Source: Cephalopachus bancanus (lineage: Eukaryota > Chordata > Mammalia > Primates > Tarsiidae). Taken from it: a stretch of 64,000 bases of DNA. The translations under genes were made by a program, and so were the position numbers. The DNA lies in contig JAPVLO010000521.1 in the NCBI GenBank assembly GCA_027257055.1, forward strand, positions 1 to 64,000, given 5' to 3'. Each line of letters begins with the position of its first letter. The stretch's first letter is position 1. The notes under the pieces are model-generated. The model made no database searches, was not told where the DNA came from, and saw only the letters and a list, made by a program, of their open reading frames with translations. Below are positions 1 through 14,213 of this stretch, one piece after another.

Positions 1-1024
1 TACATGAACATCAATGTGAAAGGGAAAATGAGCATGAAACGGGGGGTGGGGTGGTAGGAGGTGGGACAGGCTAAGTTGGGTTGGGTTGCCCTAGGTTGCA
101 CCTGACACAGAGGGAAACATTCCTACTTTTAGATGCGTGTTTTCATTAGTTTAAATTGTGGCGTTTCTTGCAATTTTATATTAACTGACAAATGCATAAA
201 GAAGTATGTTGAAACTCAAGTATTAAGCTTTTGTATCAAAAACAGAATATATAATACTCCTGTTTCTTGGGTTTAAAGGAAGTCTATTTAACAGTATTCC
301 AGGCTTATATTTGTTAGCTTCTTTTCCAATGTGAGTATTTCCCTGGTTACAGTTTTTTCATGCACCTGCGATGGTCTTAAATTATTTAAAAAGTACCATT
401 GTGGCCATTGCCTTGCTAAGTTATGGTGTGGCCATTTGCTGTTTGAGCTCTGGCCAGGCCATGTTTTCTTAAACTTTGACTCCCTTCCCTCCTTTGGGAG
501 GTAAATCCCCTCTTTCTCACTCTCTCCAATTTATTTTCTAAATAAACTATATTTCCTAACCTAAAAAAATTATTTTAAAAATTTCATCCAAATAAAATGT
601 TCCTTACGGGACTTGACATTGAATCGAGTTCTTGAAAGCATAGATGATTCATGGCCACTTCCAAATTTTTTATGACATTGTAATAAGCAAAATTCATAAA
701 TTAGCCTGAGATGGGAGTACTGAGGGTTTTTTTTATTTTGGAGGGTTTATTTTGTTTTTAAATTAAGAACCATTGTATGTGAATCAGTTATTTCAGAAGT
801 ATCTACAGGATTCTCAAATTGCCAGAAATTATGAACTGATTTTTTTTTCCTTCATTGGTTGTATTCATGGAAAAGAAATGGTCTTATATTACAAATAGAA
901 TATCTGAGATCACTTAATGTACTTTTTAATTTTTTTAATTTTAAAAATGAAATTGAGATGTTTCTAATTTGCTTTCTTCATATACACATTTTGTGTATTT
1001 TTAAGATATCTTGCTGTGGCGGTC
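1..1024. other. AT-rich intergenic DNA with one old interspersed repeat
   Basis: No gene is seen here. The sequence is AT-rich with homopolymer runs. About 401-510 closely resembles 30608-30712: both share CTTGCTnAGnTATGGTGTGG and then TTTTCTTAAACTTTG followed by a CCTTCCCTCC-like run. They are two copies of one interspersed repeat whose family I cannot name. The short ORF at 859-1056 is low-complexity and is not called. Confidence 0.6.
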
Positions 1025-2510
1025 TTTTTTTTTTTAATCTATATTTTTTATTTTGATATTGTGGGGTACAGCTAAGGGTTAGGTATACAAATATGTTTCA
1101 TTCAGGTCCCCTTGTTGATAACTGGTGTCTCCCCATCTCTAGACAGATGTTTACTACCATTAGTCCCATCCCCCCCCATAGTTTCCCAACACTGTCAGTC
1201 ATTTTCTTATAGTAGTGCGTTGGATGATCAAGGTCCACTATATGAGTGAGAGTATGTGGTACTCAGATCTTTGTTTCTGTGAGAGGTCACTTAGTATTAT
1301 AGACTCTAGCTCCATCCAGGTTGCTGCAAAATTCATGATTTTGTTCTTTATTATGGCTGCATAGTATTCCATCGTGTATATGTACCACATTTTTTTTATC
1401 CAGTCCTCTTTTGATGGACAGCGTGGTTGGTTCCAGGTTCTAGCTATTGTGAACAATGCTGCAATGAACATTCGTGTGCAGGTATCTTTTTTATAGAGTG
1501 ATTTGAGTTCTTTGGGGTATATTCCCAGTAGGGGGATTGCAGGGTAATACGGGAGGTTGATGTTTAGAGCTTTTAGGAATCGCCACACTGCTTTCCACAG
1601 AGGTTGCACTAGTTTACACTCCCACCAACAGTGTAGAAGTGTTCCCTTTTTGCCACACCCTCTCCAGTAGCTGTTATTTTTTGAGTTGTTAATAATTGCC
1701 ATTCTGACTGGAGTTAGGTGGTATCTCAGTGTGGTTTTGATTTGCATCTCCCTGATGATTAATGAGGTTGAGCATTTCTTCATGTGTTTGTTGGCTGCTC
1801 GGATGTCTTCCTTTGTGAAGTGTCTGTTCGTATCTTTTGCCCACTTTATAATGGGGTTGTTTGTTTTTTTCTTTTCAGCATGTTTGAGTTCCTTGTAAAT
1901 CCAGAATGTTAAGCCTTTGTCAGACCTGCAGTTGGCAAATACATTTTCCCAGTCTGTAGGCTGTCTTCCTGCTCTCTTGATGGTTTCTTTGGTTTTGCAG
2001 AAGCTTGTCAGTTTAATGAGGTCCCACTTGTCTATCTTATCTCTTATGGCCTGTGGGTTTCGGGTTTTGTTCAGGAATTGGATGCCAGTTCCAATTTCCA
2101 TGAGGGTATGTCCTTCATTTTCTAAGGTTCTTATGGTTTGAGGTTTTATATTTAGGTCTCTGATCCATTTGGAGTTAATTTTTGTGTATGGGGATAGATA
2201 GGGGTCCTGTTTCAATCTTCTGCATGTGGTCAGCCAGTTTTCCCAGCACCATTTACTGAATAGGTTCTCCTCTCCCCAGTGGTAGGTGGTGGAGGCTTTG
2301 TCGAAGATGAGTTGGTTGAGAAATTGAGGTCTTGCCTCTGGAATCTCATTTCTATTCCATTGGTCTATATGCCTGTTCCTATACCAATACCAAGCTGTTT
2401 TGATGATTGTAGCTTTATAGTAAAGTTTGAAGTCTGGTAATGTGATACCACCTGCTTTGTTTTTTTTTGCTGAGGATTGTTGTGACTATTCTTGTATCTG
2501 TGAAATGTCT
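1025..2510 (-). mobile_element. 5'-truncated L1 retrotransposon, 3' end of ORF2 plus 3' UTR
   Basis: Read on the minus strand, a 325-residue open frame (2215-1238) is the C-terminal part of L1 ORF2p. It has the typical stretches around [16 protein letters not shown]-like and [18 protein letters not shown]. It is followed by a short 3' UTR and an A-tail (a T run near 1025 on the plus strand). ORF2 sequence continues with interruptions to about 2510, where the element is truncated; the endonuclease and RT domains are absent. The uninterrupted C-terminal frame suggests a fairly young copy. It cannot move by itself. Confidence 0.9.
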
Positions 2511-3170
2511 CCTTTACCTCATACTGTAGAACAGAAGGCATGTAGATCCACCCTCAAAGCAATAGTTATTGGATATGCTAAATAGGAACCAGTAAGAGTG
2601 CCTGAGCCCACACAGTGCAGTATAGAAGCCAGAGTGTTAGTAGTGACAAATTCTCCTTTTAATAGTCCTCAAGGGAGTGTTCCCTGGGACTTAGGGCAAA
2701 AACCTGTGAGTACCCCCCCAATCAAGAACTACTGGGACTTTGGTCTAGAGAATTTCTACTTGCCACAAAATACTAATTAAATTTGTAGTCTCATTTCTTC
2801 TTTTTAATGTTTTATTTTTATTTTTTGCAGTGATGGGGGTCTCACTAGGTTCTAAGGCTGACCTCAAAGTCCTGGGCTCAAGTGACCCTCCCTGCTCAGC
2901 CTCCCAAGGTGCTGGGATAACAGACATGAGCCACACAAGTGCATTGTTATTTGTATCAGGACTCGCTCCCTGCCCCACCTTGACCTTTAGCCATTCCCCA
3001 TCCTAAAGCTACTGAATATTTTGCTGCAAGCAACTTTTCTTCTTTAGAGAGTCCAAGGAGTGGTTCAGAAACTCCAAAGCCTTGGAACCAAGAGATCAGG
3101 GCTGGAGTTGTGTGAAGGGAGTGCTGGAAGGGACAGAGGTTGCTGGATGGTGGGGCTGAGGGGACTCACC
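2511..3170. other. Intergenic DNA with a degraded Alu fragment
   Basis: About 2808-2945 is a minus-strand Alu right-arm remnant, with GGTCTCACTAGG and then a degraded CTGGGATAACAGACATGAGCC. The short ORF at 2598-2780 is not recognised. Nothing else is supported. Confidence 0.55.
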
Positions 3171-3258
3171 TTGGTCTGGGCTTGTAGCTGACTCTTGAGT
3201 GACTCCACTTCACACCACAGGAGCTTCTGGCAATCAGGAATTATCATGGTGGACTTGG
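3171..3258 (-). pseudogene. Lone coiled-coil exon resembling CCDC159
   Basis: On the minus strand an acceptor-like CTCTGCCCACAG precedes an 88-nt open exon that ends at a good donor, AAG|GTGAGT. The peptide includes STMIIPDCQKLLWCEVESLK followed by SQLQAQTK. From memory this resembles an N-terminal exon of the coiled-coil protein CCDC159, a 19p13.2 gene in human. I could not find the neighbouring exons within several kilobases on either side. It may be an isolated exon copy, a partial duplication, or an end of a real gene with long introns. The splice sites and open frame are seen directly; the family is recalled and unverified. Confidence 0.4.
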
Positions 3259-4640
3259 CTGTGGGCAGAGGTGAGGCTGAGCCAGGGCTGGAAGGCGTGG
3301 GGGCTGGGTCAAAGGCAGGGCAGAGGTCAGCAGAGGCTCAAAGTAGGGGTAGGGACCCACTGAGATTGGGGCAGAGGGTAGAGGTAAGAACTGGCAGTTC
3401 TTCCTCCCTTAGTTAAATTTGGGATAGCTGAAGGCAGGGTCCAAGAGGAAGCAGCAGGAAGATAGCAAGGGAGTTCAAATGAGGCATTGAAGGCCAAGCA
3501 TAGAAGTTTGGACCTGACCCCACAGGTATACGGGAGACCTACAGTGTGTGCAGGAGAGCCAGGGCATATCTATTTAATAAATGCTTTCTGAATTGGGGTT
3601 CAGGCCTGTGCCAGATGAGGCTAGGAACAGGAAAGTAATCAGCTCTGGGTCTCAAAGCCACATCCCCTCCCCCACCAGTATAGTCAGGGCTGGCACAGAT
3701 GGAGAAATCTGGGGCAGGTCTTCCTGGAGAAACTTCTAGGTGAAGGACACCTTGCCCTTCACCAGTCAGTTCCCCAAATCCTCTAGACCTTTCTCTTTGG
3801 TCGCCCTTGCTGAGTCCTTTGCCTTATGTCTTTCTCCTGGCTCAGTCTGCCTGGAAGACTCCTACACACCCTTCAAAACCCTACTCAGCATATTCTCTGT
3901 AAAATCTTCCTTAGTCCTCTTTTAGGCTCATATTTCCTGAACACCTAATTGAGTGCTGGGCATGGTCTGAGCATTCACTAGACCTTCATACCCATACTGT
4001 GATGTACAAGTGATTCTTCTGCCTGAAATGTTCCAGTCTGCCCTCCAAGAGGCACTGCCTTGGGGAGGTCCTCACTTCCAGAGATAGGAAAGCATGATGG
4101 TTAAGCAAAGAGACTCTCCAGCTGGATGTCCAGTGTTGAGACCCCAGCTCTGCCCCTTCTCAGCTCTGTGATACTGGAAGACTTAGTGAACTTCCCTGTG
4201 CCGCAGTGTCCAACTATAAACACTGGGAGAAAATAAAAATGTACTGACACATGTCATCGGGGTCACATGTGGGCCTGCCACAAAATGTTTTTCTCATCAA
4301 ATGAAGCGCCTTCCCGCTTCTGCAGCTCCAGGGTCCATGTGGGACCATAGCCATGTCCAGGTGACTTACCCATGGCTTGGTGAGTGTGACTGCAAGTTTG
4401 TTTGCAGTTTGGTGAGTGTGACTGCAAGTTTGTTTGGTGAGTGTGACTGCAAGATTTATCTTCCTTTGTTCTGATTCTATGTGTTCATTTGCATGACTTT
4501 TTATATGTTCGGTATGTTCTATATGTGTGTTTTGTGTGACCCTATATGTGTCATTTACATGACAAAAATAACACATAGTTCCTCCCCATTTGCTGCAAGT
4601 CAAGATGAGAGTTTTGTCAGTACTTTATAAGGCAGAGCAC
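3259..4640. other. Intergenic DNA with L2 and MIR relics and a three-copy short repeat
   Basis: About 3770-3990 reads like an L2 LINE 3' relic (CACCCTTCAAAACCCTACTC context). About 4085-4215 is a sense MIR (GATGGTTAAGCAAAGAGACT then CCCAGCTCTGCCCC). Positions 4376-4452 hold three direct copies of a unit containing TTGGTGAGTGTGACTGCAAG, spaced about 27-33 bp apart. No coding exon is supported; the 129-residue minus-strand ORF at 4214-4603 merely reads through this repeat. Confidence 0.55.
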
Positions 4641-6100
<1,460 letters not shown>

Positions 6101-6417
6101 TTTTAATGTTGCTAAGATGTATTGTTATTTGTTCTAACCTGGTATAAGAATTTTGGTTTAGAAAGCACTGATAAGTCACATTTTCACAAATAGCAGCTTG
6201 GTTCCTCTTCTTGCTTAACTTGAAACAAGGTCTTACTTCTCAGTATGGCTGCAAGCTAGTTTCTACAAAGTCTATTGGACAGAACTAGAGAGTGATCATT
6301 TTTTTCTTTAGCTGTTGATAGTATTCAAGCCCCCTTCTTCCCTTCTGCCCCCAACATGTGTTTGTTGATCAGGTAAACTGGTATGGTTTGACAGGTAAAA
6401 GACTTTGCCAAGCATAA

Positions 6418-7295
6418 GTTGTGGGCTGAATGTTACCTCCTACAAAAGATACATCCATATCCTAATTCCCAGAACCTGTGACCATGACCTTGTTTGGGAA
6501 AAGGTCTTTGCAGATGTAATTAAGATAAGGACATTAAGGTGGACTTAGAGTGGGCCCAAATCCAATGGCAAGTGTCTTTATTAGAGACAGTTGGTGGAGA
6601 GAAGAGAATGAGGTTGTTTAATAGAAGAAGGTGGCCAGGCATCGTGACTCACACCTGTAATTCCAGCAACATGGGAGGCTGAGGCGGGAGGATTGCTTGA
6701 GGTCAGGAGTTTGAGACCAACCTGGGCAACACAGTAAGACCCTGTCTCTATTTTTAAAAAATGAATAAATAAAAGTCTGGGCACAGTGGCTCATGCCTAT
6801 AATCCTAGCACTTTGGTAGGCTGAGGTGGGAGAATTCCTTGGGACTAGGAGTTCGTGACCAATCTAGGCAACATAGTGAGACCCTGTCTCTACAAAAAAA
6901 AATTTAACAATTAGCTGGGACTGGTTGCTTGCGCCTGTAGTTCCAGCTACTTGGGAGGCTGAGGATTGGAAGGATCCCTTGAGCCCAGAAGTCCGAGGAT
7001 GTGGTGAGCCAGGATTGTGTCACTGCACTCCAACCTGAGTGACAGAGTGAGACTCTGACTCCAAAAAAGATGGAAACAGAGACTGGAGTGCTGTGGTCAC
7101 AAGTCAAGGAATGTCAACAACCACCAGATGCTGAAAGAGACAAGACAGGATTCTCCCTGAGAGCCTGTATAGGGAATGTGGCCCTGCCAGCACCTTGATT
7201 TCAGACTTCTGGCCTCAAAAACTGTGAGAGAATAAATTCCTGTTGTTTTAAGCCACCAAGTTTGTGGTCATTGTTACAGTCTCAGGAAATGATAC
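6418..7295 (+). mobile_element. MLT1-class (ERVL-MaLR) solo LTR interrupted by Alus
   Basis: The left part (from GTGGGCTGAATG, with GGTCTTTGCAGATGTAATTA) and the right part (ACCTTGATTTCAGACTTCTG, then AATAAATTCCTGTTGTTTTA, ending near 7295) match the classic MLT1-type LTR layout with a sense polyadenylation signal. Two plus-strand Alu segments (about 6632-6770 and 6775-7068) sit inside it. Confidence 0.75.
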
Positions 7296-7344
7296 ACTCC
7301 TAAATGGATAGGAAACCCTAACCAGTAGGATCTTTTTTTTTTTT

Positions 7345-8540
7345 TAGATCCTTATCAGTCAGTTTTTAAAAAATTTTATTATAAAGATGTGGGGTACAGT
7401 TCAGGATTAGGTATGCAGACGTTGATTATGCAGTTACCCTTGTTGATGAGGTATGCCCCTACCTCCCCTAGCAGTTTCCCTCAACTGCCAATCCCAGTCC
7501 TCCCTGACAGTTTCCCACTACTGCCAATCACTTTCTTATAGCATTATAATTGTTCAAGATCCTCTTATGAGTGAGAACATATGCAACTCTGTTCTTTGTT
7601 TCTGTGATAAATCACAGAGTATGATCGACTCTAAATCCATCCAAATTGCTGCAAAGTCCATATATTTGTCCTTCTTTATGACTGCATAATATTTCATTGT
7701 GTATATGTACCACATTTTTTTTTTATCCATTCTAGCTTCATGGTTCAGGGCAACATGGTTGGTTCCATGTTTTTGCTATTGTGAATATGTTTTGCTATTG
7801 TGAATAGAGCTGCAACATACATATGTGTGCAGGTATCTTTTTTTGTAGGATAATTTGAGTTCTTCTGGGTATATTCCCAATAGGGAAATTACTGGGTCAT
7901 ATGGAAGATCAATTTCTAGTTGTTTCAGAAATCATCATACTGTTTTCCAAAGAGGTTGTACAAGTTTGCATTCCTACCAGAAGTGTAGAAGTGCTCCTTT
8001 TTCTTCACACCCTCACCAGCATCTGTTCTTTTATTAATGATGGCCATTCTTACAGTGGTTAGGTGGTATCTCAATGTGCTTTTGATTTGCATTTCTCTGA
8101 TGATGAGTGAGGTTGAATACTTTTTCGTGTGTTTGTTGGCTGCCAATATATCTTCTTTTGAGAAGTGTCTATTCATGTCTTTTGCCCATTTTTTTAGAGA
8201 GGCTGTTTTTTTTCCCTTCAGTGCATTTGAATTCCTTGTAAATCCCAGATGTCAGGTCTTTGTTAGATATACAGTTTGCAAATATTTTTTCCCATTTTGT
8301 GGGCTGTCTCCCTGCTTTCTTGATGGTTTCTTTTGCTTTGCAGAAGTTCGTTAATTTGATGAGGTCCCACTTGTCTATTTTATTTCTTAAGGTATTGGCC
8401 TTTAGGGTTCTGAATAGGAGTTGGTTCCCAGTTCCAATTTCCATAAGGGTGTCTCCAACGTCTTCTAAGATTCTTATAGTTTGAGGTCTTACGTTTAGGT
8501 CTTTGATCCATTTAGAGTTAATTTTGTGTATGGTGATACC
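7345..8540 (-). mobile_element. L1 3' fragment, ORF2 C-terminus, heavily mutated
   Basis: The minus strand carries the ORF2 C-terminal region in several broken frames (8555-8169, then 8176-7925) down to an L1 3' UTR (GATGTGGGGTACAGTTCAGG on the plus strand near 7386). It has more frame breaks than the copy at 1025-2510, so it is probably older or faster decaying. It abuts an oppositely oriented L1 piece at about 8541. Confidence 0.85.
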
Positions 8541-8885
8541 TTCAGAACACTTCACCCAATGACCACAGAATATACATTCTACTCATCACCACATGGAGTG
8601 TACTTCAAGATCAACCACATCATTGGCCATAAATCAAACATAAACAAATTTCATAAGATTGAAATCTTGCCATGCACCTTCTCAGACCACAGTGGAATAA
8701 AAATAAATATCAACACCAACAAAATTTCCCCAAAACCCACAAGGACATGGGGACACTAAACAACATGATGCTGAACAATGGCTGGGTCAACACTGAAGTC
8801 AAAGAAGAAATGGAAAGATTCCTGGAAACAAATGAAAATGAAGAAACATCCTACCAAAACCTCTGGGATCTCATGAAGTCAGTTT
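8541..8885 (+). mobile_element. L1 ORF2 endonuclease-region fragment, inverted relative to the preceding L1
   Basis: The plus strand translates to ORF2 N-terminal material: EYTFYSSPHGVYFK, then DHSGIKININ, then MLNNGWVNTEVKEEMERFLE. The two L1 pieces at this junction come from non-overlapping parts of ORF2 and face opposite ways. That fits a twin-primed insertion with loss of the middle of ORF2, although two separate insertions remain possible. An Alu follows at about 8893. Confidence 0.8.
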
Positions 8886-8892
8886 GTTGTTG

Positions 8893-9185
8893 TTTCTTTT
8901 TTAGTTGGAGACTTACTCTGTGGCCCAGGCTGAAGTGCATTGGCATGGTCACGGTCACTGCAGCCTCGACCTGTTGGGCTCAGGTGATCCTTCTGCCTCA
9001 GCCTTCTAAGTAGCTGGAACTACAGGTGTGCACCACCACACCTGGTTAATATTTTGATTTATTGTAGAGATGAGGTCTTGCCAAGTTGCCCAGGCTGGTC
9101 TCGAACCCCTGGGCTCAGGCAGTCATCTTGCCTCCACCTCCCAAAGTGCTGGGATTATAGTCGTGAGTCACCGCACCCACCTACC
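8893..9185 (-). mobile_element. Alu element, antisense
   Basis: Full dimeric Alu read in reverse, from the TTTCTTTTTTAGTTGGAG tail side to GAGTCACCGCACCCACC. It carries the lineage-typical TATTTTGATTTATTGTAGAG between the arms. Confidence 0.85.
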
Positions 9186-9583
9186 CCATCTCTTCTTAAA
9201 AAATAATAAAATAAACGTGTCTTTAAAAAGAGGTTCTTGATGGCCAATAAATACTGTCTGCTTCTGAGGTGCACAACAACTCCCAGGACTTTACAATCCA
9301 AGGCAGCAAACACTGCTATGAGGTCACCCACATTGGTTAGAATTATAAAATTCCAACAAAAGTTTAGCCCCTACCTATCACAGAAACATCATAGAGCTCA
9401 TGGTCAGATGTAACACCCTGACACATTTCCAATATCTCTCTAATAGTCCTGAAAGGGCACTTAGACTGGGCCATGGTGGAATCCTCCTGGGGTACTAATG
9501 TCCTTCCTTAGAGTTTTCAAGGTAATTAGAGTCCTCTCAACAATGCCTGTGAACCATGCTGTCTGACCTAGCCCTTCTGATCA
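9186..9583. other. Unassigned intergenic sequence
   Basis: No gene or clear repeat was identified. It grades into the 14-bp minisatellite near 9584. Confidence 0.4.
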
Positions 9584-11342
9584 ATACCCTCTGATATATT
9601 CCCTCTATGGGATATCCTCTGAAGGACGCTGTCTAATAGGTACCTTCTGATACATGCCCTCTAATGGATGCCCTGTGATTGATGTTCTTTGATGATAGTT
9701 GTCCTTTGATCTAGACCCTTTGATCAGTACCTTCTAATAGATGCCCTCTAGTTGATGTCTTCTGATATATACCCTCTGATGGGTGCCTTCTGATCTCTGC
9801 CTTCTGTTCAGTATCCTCTGATAGATGTCTTCTGATGGATACCCTCTGGTGGGTGCCCTGTGATTCATACATTCTGATAGATGACATCTGATGTCCTCTT
9901 ATAGATACCCTCTGTTGGATGTCCTCTGATGGATGTCCTCTGATGGATGCCCTCTGATGGATGTTCTCTAAGGAATGCCCTTTGATAGATATCTTCTTAT
10001 AGATACCCTCTAAGGGATGCCCTCTGATGAATGCCCTCTGATCTTTCCCTTCTGTTCAGCACCCTCCTATGCATGTCTTCTGATTAATACTGTCTGATGG
10101 ATGCCCTCTGATCAGTACCCTCTGGTCAATGCCCGCTAATGAATGCCGCTGATAAATACCCTCTGAAGAATGCCATCTGTTCAATACCTTATGATAGATG
10201 TTCTCTGAAGGAAGCCTTCTGATGAATACCCTCTGATAGATGCCCTCCAAAAGATGCCCTCTGATTGATGCTTTCTTATAGATGCTCTCTGATAGATACC
10301 CTCCTAGTGATGCCTTGTGATGGATGCTCTTCGGAGGTTTCCCTCTTATCTATGTACTCTGATGGATGCCCTCTGAAGGCTGCCAACTGATAGATGTCCT
10401 CTGATGGATGCCCTCCTATTTTTACTCTCTGATTAATGCACTTTGATCTATACCCTCTGATCAATACCTTCTTACAGATGCCCTCTGATACATACCTCTG
10501 ATTGATGCCCTATGATGGATAACCTCTGACTGATGCCTTCTGATTACTCCCTTCTTATCAACACATTCCAATGAATGTCTTCTGATTAATACCATCTGGT
10601 GGATGCCTTCTGATCAGTATCCTCTGATCAGTGCCCTCTGATGGATGGCCACTGATTAATGCCCTCTGTTCAATACCTTCCGATAGATGTTCTCTGATGG
10701 AAACCTTCTGATGAATATCCTCTGACAGATGCCTTCTGGAGAATGCCCTCTGATGGATGCCCTCTGATGGATGTCCTCTGATGGATGCCCTTTGATGGAT
10801 ATCCTCTGATGGATATTCTTTGATAGATGACTTCTGAAAGATGCCCTCTGGAGGCTGCCCTCTTATGGATGCCCTTTGATGTCCTCTGATGGATGTCCTC
10901 AGATGGATACTCTCTGATGAGTACCCTCTGTCAGATAACCTTTGATGGACACTCCTTGATTAATGCCCTCCCACAGATATCCTTTGGTGGATGTCCTCTT
11001 AGGAAAGCCTCTGATGGATATTCTCTGATAGATGCCCAGTGATAGATGCCTTCTGAAGGTCATTTTCTAAGAGATGCCATCTGATCAATATACTCTGATA
11101 GCTGTCCTCGGGTGGATGCCTTCTGATGGATACTCTCTGACGTGTGCCCTCTAATAGACATACTTTGATAGTTGTGCTCTGAGGATAGCTTCTGATAGAT
11201 GCACTCTGACAGATGCCTTCTGAAGGCTGCCCTCTGAGAGATGGCTTTGATAGATGTCCTGTGATGGATTATGCCCTCTGATGGATACTCTGATGAATGT
11301 ACTCTGACAGATATCCTCTGATGGCTGTCCTCCAAGGATAAT

Positions 11343-11652
11343 ATTTTGTTGTATTTTTTAGTTGAAGTCACACTCTGTCACCCAGGCTGGAGTGTGGAGT
11401 GTGGAGTGCAGTGGCATGCTCATGGCCACTGCAGCCTTCACCTGCTGGGCTCAGGTGATCCTTCCACATAGCCTTCCAAGTATCTAGAATCACAGGTGTG
11501 TCACCACCCCTGGTGAATTTTTTGATTTATTGTAGAGAAAAAGTCTCACCAAGTTGCCCATGCTTGTCTCAAAACCCTGGTCTCAAGTAATCCTCTTGCC
11601 ACTACCTCCTAAAGTGCTAGGATTACATCTGTAAGCCACTGTGCCCAGCTTG
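11343..11652 (-). mobile_element. Alu inside the 14-bp array, copy 1
   Basis: Antisense dimeric Alu flanked by array sequence on both sides. The right flank reads GCCCAGCTTGAGGATGGTTT, closely matching the right flank of the other Alu in the array at about 14213. The two were therefore probably duplicated with the array rather than inserted independently. Confidence 0.85.
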
Positions 11653-13869
11653 AGGATGGTTTCTAATAGATGTCCTTTTATGGATACCTTCTGATAGATG
11701 CCCTCTGATGGTTGTTCTGTAATGGATGCCATCTGATGGTTATCTTCTGATGGATGTACTCTGATAGATGTTGTCCTCTGGAGTCCACCCTCTGAAAGAT
11801 GCCCTTTGATCGTATATACTCTGATGGATACTCTGTGATAATTCCCAATGACAGATAACCTTTGATGGTATCCTCTGAGAGCTTCTTACAGATGCCCTCT
11901 GATGGGCGTACTTTGATGATTGCCCTCTGATAGGTGCCCTTTAGTGAATGCCTTCTGATGGATGGCCTGTGACTAATGTCCTCTGATAAATACCTGCATA
12001 TGAATGTCTTCTGAAGGCTTATCTGATATATGCCCTCTGTTAGATGGATGTCCTCTGATAGATACCAGCTTATGGATACCCTCTGCTGGTACCCTCCTGT
12101 CAGCACCCTCTGATTGATGTCCTTTGATCTATATCCTCTGATCAATACCTTCTTATTGATGCCCTCTGATGCCCTCTTATCTATATCTTATGATTGGTGG
12201 CCCCAACTGATGCCCTCTGATCTCTCCCCTCTGATCAACACCCTGTGTAGGAGGCCCTCTGATGAATGCCCACTGATGATTACTCTCTAATAAATGCTCT
12301 CTGCTTAATACCTTCTGATAGATGTTCTCTGATGGAAGCCTTCTGATGAACAACCTCTGATGAATGTGCTCTGATAGATGTCCTCTGATGGATATCCTGT
12401 GATGGATGCCCTTTGGATGCTGCCCTATGATAGATACCCTCTGGTCAATATACTCTGACTGATGTCTTCTGATGGATGCCCTTGTATTAGTATCCCCTGA
12501 TTGATGCACTTTTAACTACACCCTCTGATCAATACCTTCTTATAGATGCCTTGTGATCTGAACTCTCTGATGCCCTCTGATTGATGCCCTCTGATCTCTC
12601 CCTTCTCATCAACACCCTCCGATGGATGTCTTCTGATTAATACCATCTGGTGAATGCCCTCTGATCATTATCCTCTGATCAGTGCCCTCTGATGGATGCC
12701 CAATGATAAATACCCTCTGATGAATGCCTGCTCTTCATTGCCTTCTGGTAGATGTTCTCTGATGAAAGCCTTCTGATGAATACTCTCTGATAGATGCCCT
12801 CCAAAAGATGCCCTCTGATGTTCTCTGATAGATACCCTCTTACAGATGCCCTGTAATGAATGTCCTCTGATGGATGCCCTCTGGAGACTCCCCTCTGATA
12901 GATGCCCTCCGATGGATGCCCTCCTATTGGTACCCTCTGATTGATGCACTTTGATCTATATCCTCTGACCAATACCTTCTAATAGATGCCCTCTGGTGTA
13001 TATCCTCTGATGCCCTATGATGGATACTCTCTGACTGATGATGCCTTCTGATCTCTTCCTTCTGATCAACACCCTCTGATGAATGTCTTTTGATTAATAC
13101 CATCTAGTGGATGGTATTAATATCCTCTGAACAATGCCCTCTGATGGATGCCCATTGGTGGGTGCCCACTGATGAATGCCCTCTGTTCAGTATCTTCTGA
13201 TAAATGTTCTCTGGTGTAAACCTTCTGATGAATACCCTCTGATGGATGTCTTCTGAAGGATGCCCTGTGATTGATGCCCTCTGATAGATACCCTCTTATG
13301 AATTTGCTGTGATGGATGACCTCTGATGGATGCCCTTTAATGGATGTCCTCTGATGGATATCCTCTGATGGATATTCTCTGATAGATGCCTTCTGAAAGA
13401 TACCCTTGAAAGCTGCCCTCTTATGGATGCCCTCTGATAGATGTCCTCTGATGGATGCCCTCAGATGGATACTTTTCTGAGGAGTGCCCTCTGACAGATA
13501 TCCTTTGATGGATACTCTATGATTAATACCCTCCCACAGATATCCTTTGATGACTGTCCTCTTAGGAAAGCCTCTGATGGATGCCAGTGATAGATGTCTT
13601 CTGAAGGCTGCTTTCTAGTAGATGCCCTCTGATTGATATACTTTGATAGCTGTCCTCTGGTGGATGCCCTCTGATGGATATTCTGATGTATGTCCTCTAA
13701 TAGACATCCTTTGATGGGTGTCCTCTGAGGCTAGCTTCTGCTAGATATGCTCTGAGAGATGCCTTCTGAAGGCTGCCCTCTGAGAGATGCCCTTGATAGA
13801 TGTCCTGTGATGGATAACACCCTCTGATGGATACTCTCTGATGAATGTCCTCTGACAGATATCTTCTGA

Positions 13870-14213
13870 TGGATATTCTCTGAGGATTATTTGTCTGTCT
13901 GTCTGTCTGTTTATTTATTTATTTATTTATTAGTCAGAATTGCAGTCTTACCCAGACTGGAATGCGGAGTGCAGTGGCATGTTCACGGCCACCACAGCCT
14001 TGACCTGCTGGGCTCAGGTGATCCTTCCACCTCAGCCTTCCAAGTAGCTTGAACCACAGGCACATGCCACAACACCTGGCAATTTTTTTTATTTCCTATG
14101 TAGCCAAAGTCTCACAAGTTTCCCAGGATGGACTCGAACCCCTGGACTCAGGCACTCCTCTCTCCTCTGCCTCCCAAATTGCTGGGATTAAGGTGTGAGC
14201 CACTGCACCCAGC
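13870..14213 (-). mobile_element. Alu inside the 14-bp array, copy 2
   Basis: Antisense Alu with an expanded tail region (four GTCT units, then TTTA units, 13893-13932). It lies about 2.55 kb from copy 1, and both flanking sides match those of copy 1 in order. Confidence 0.85.
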
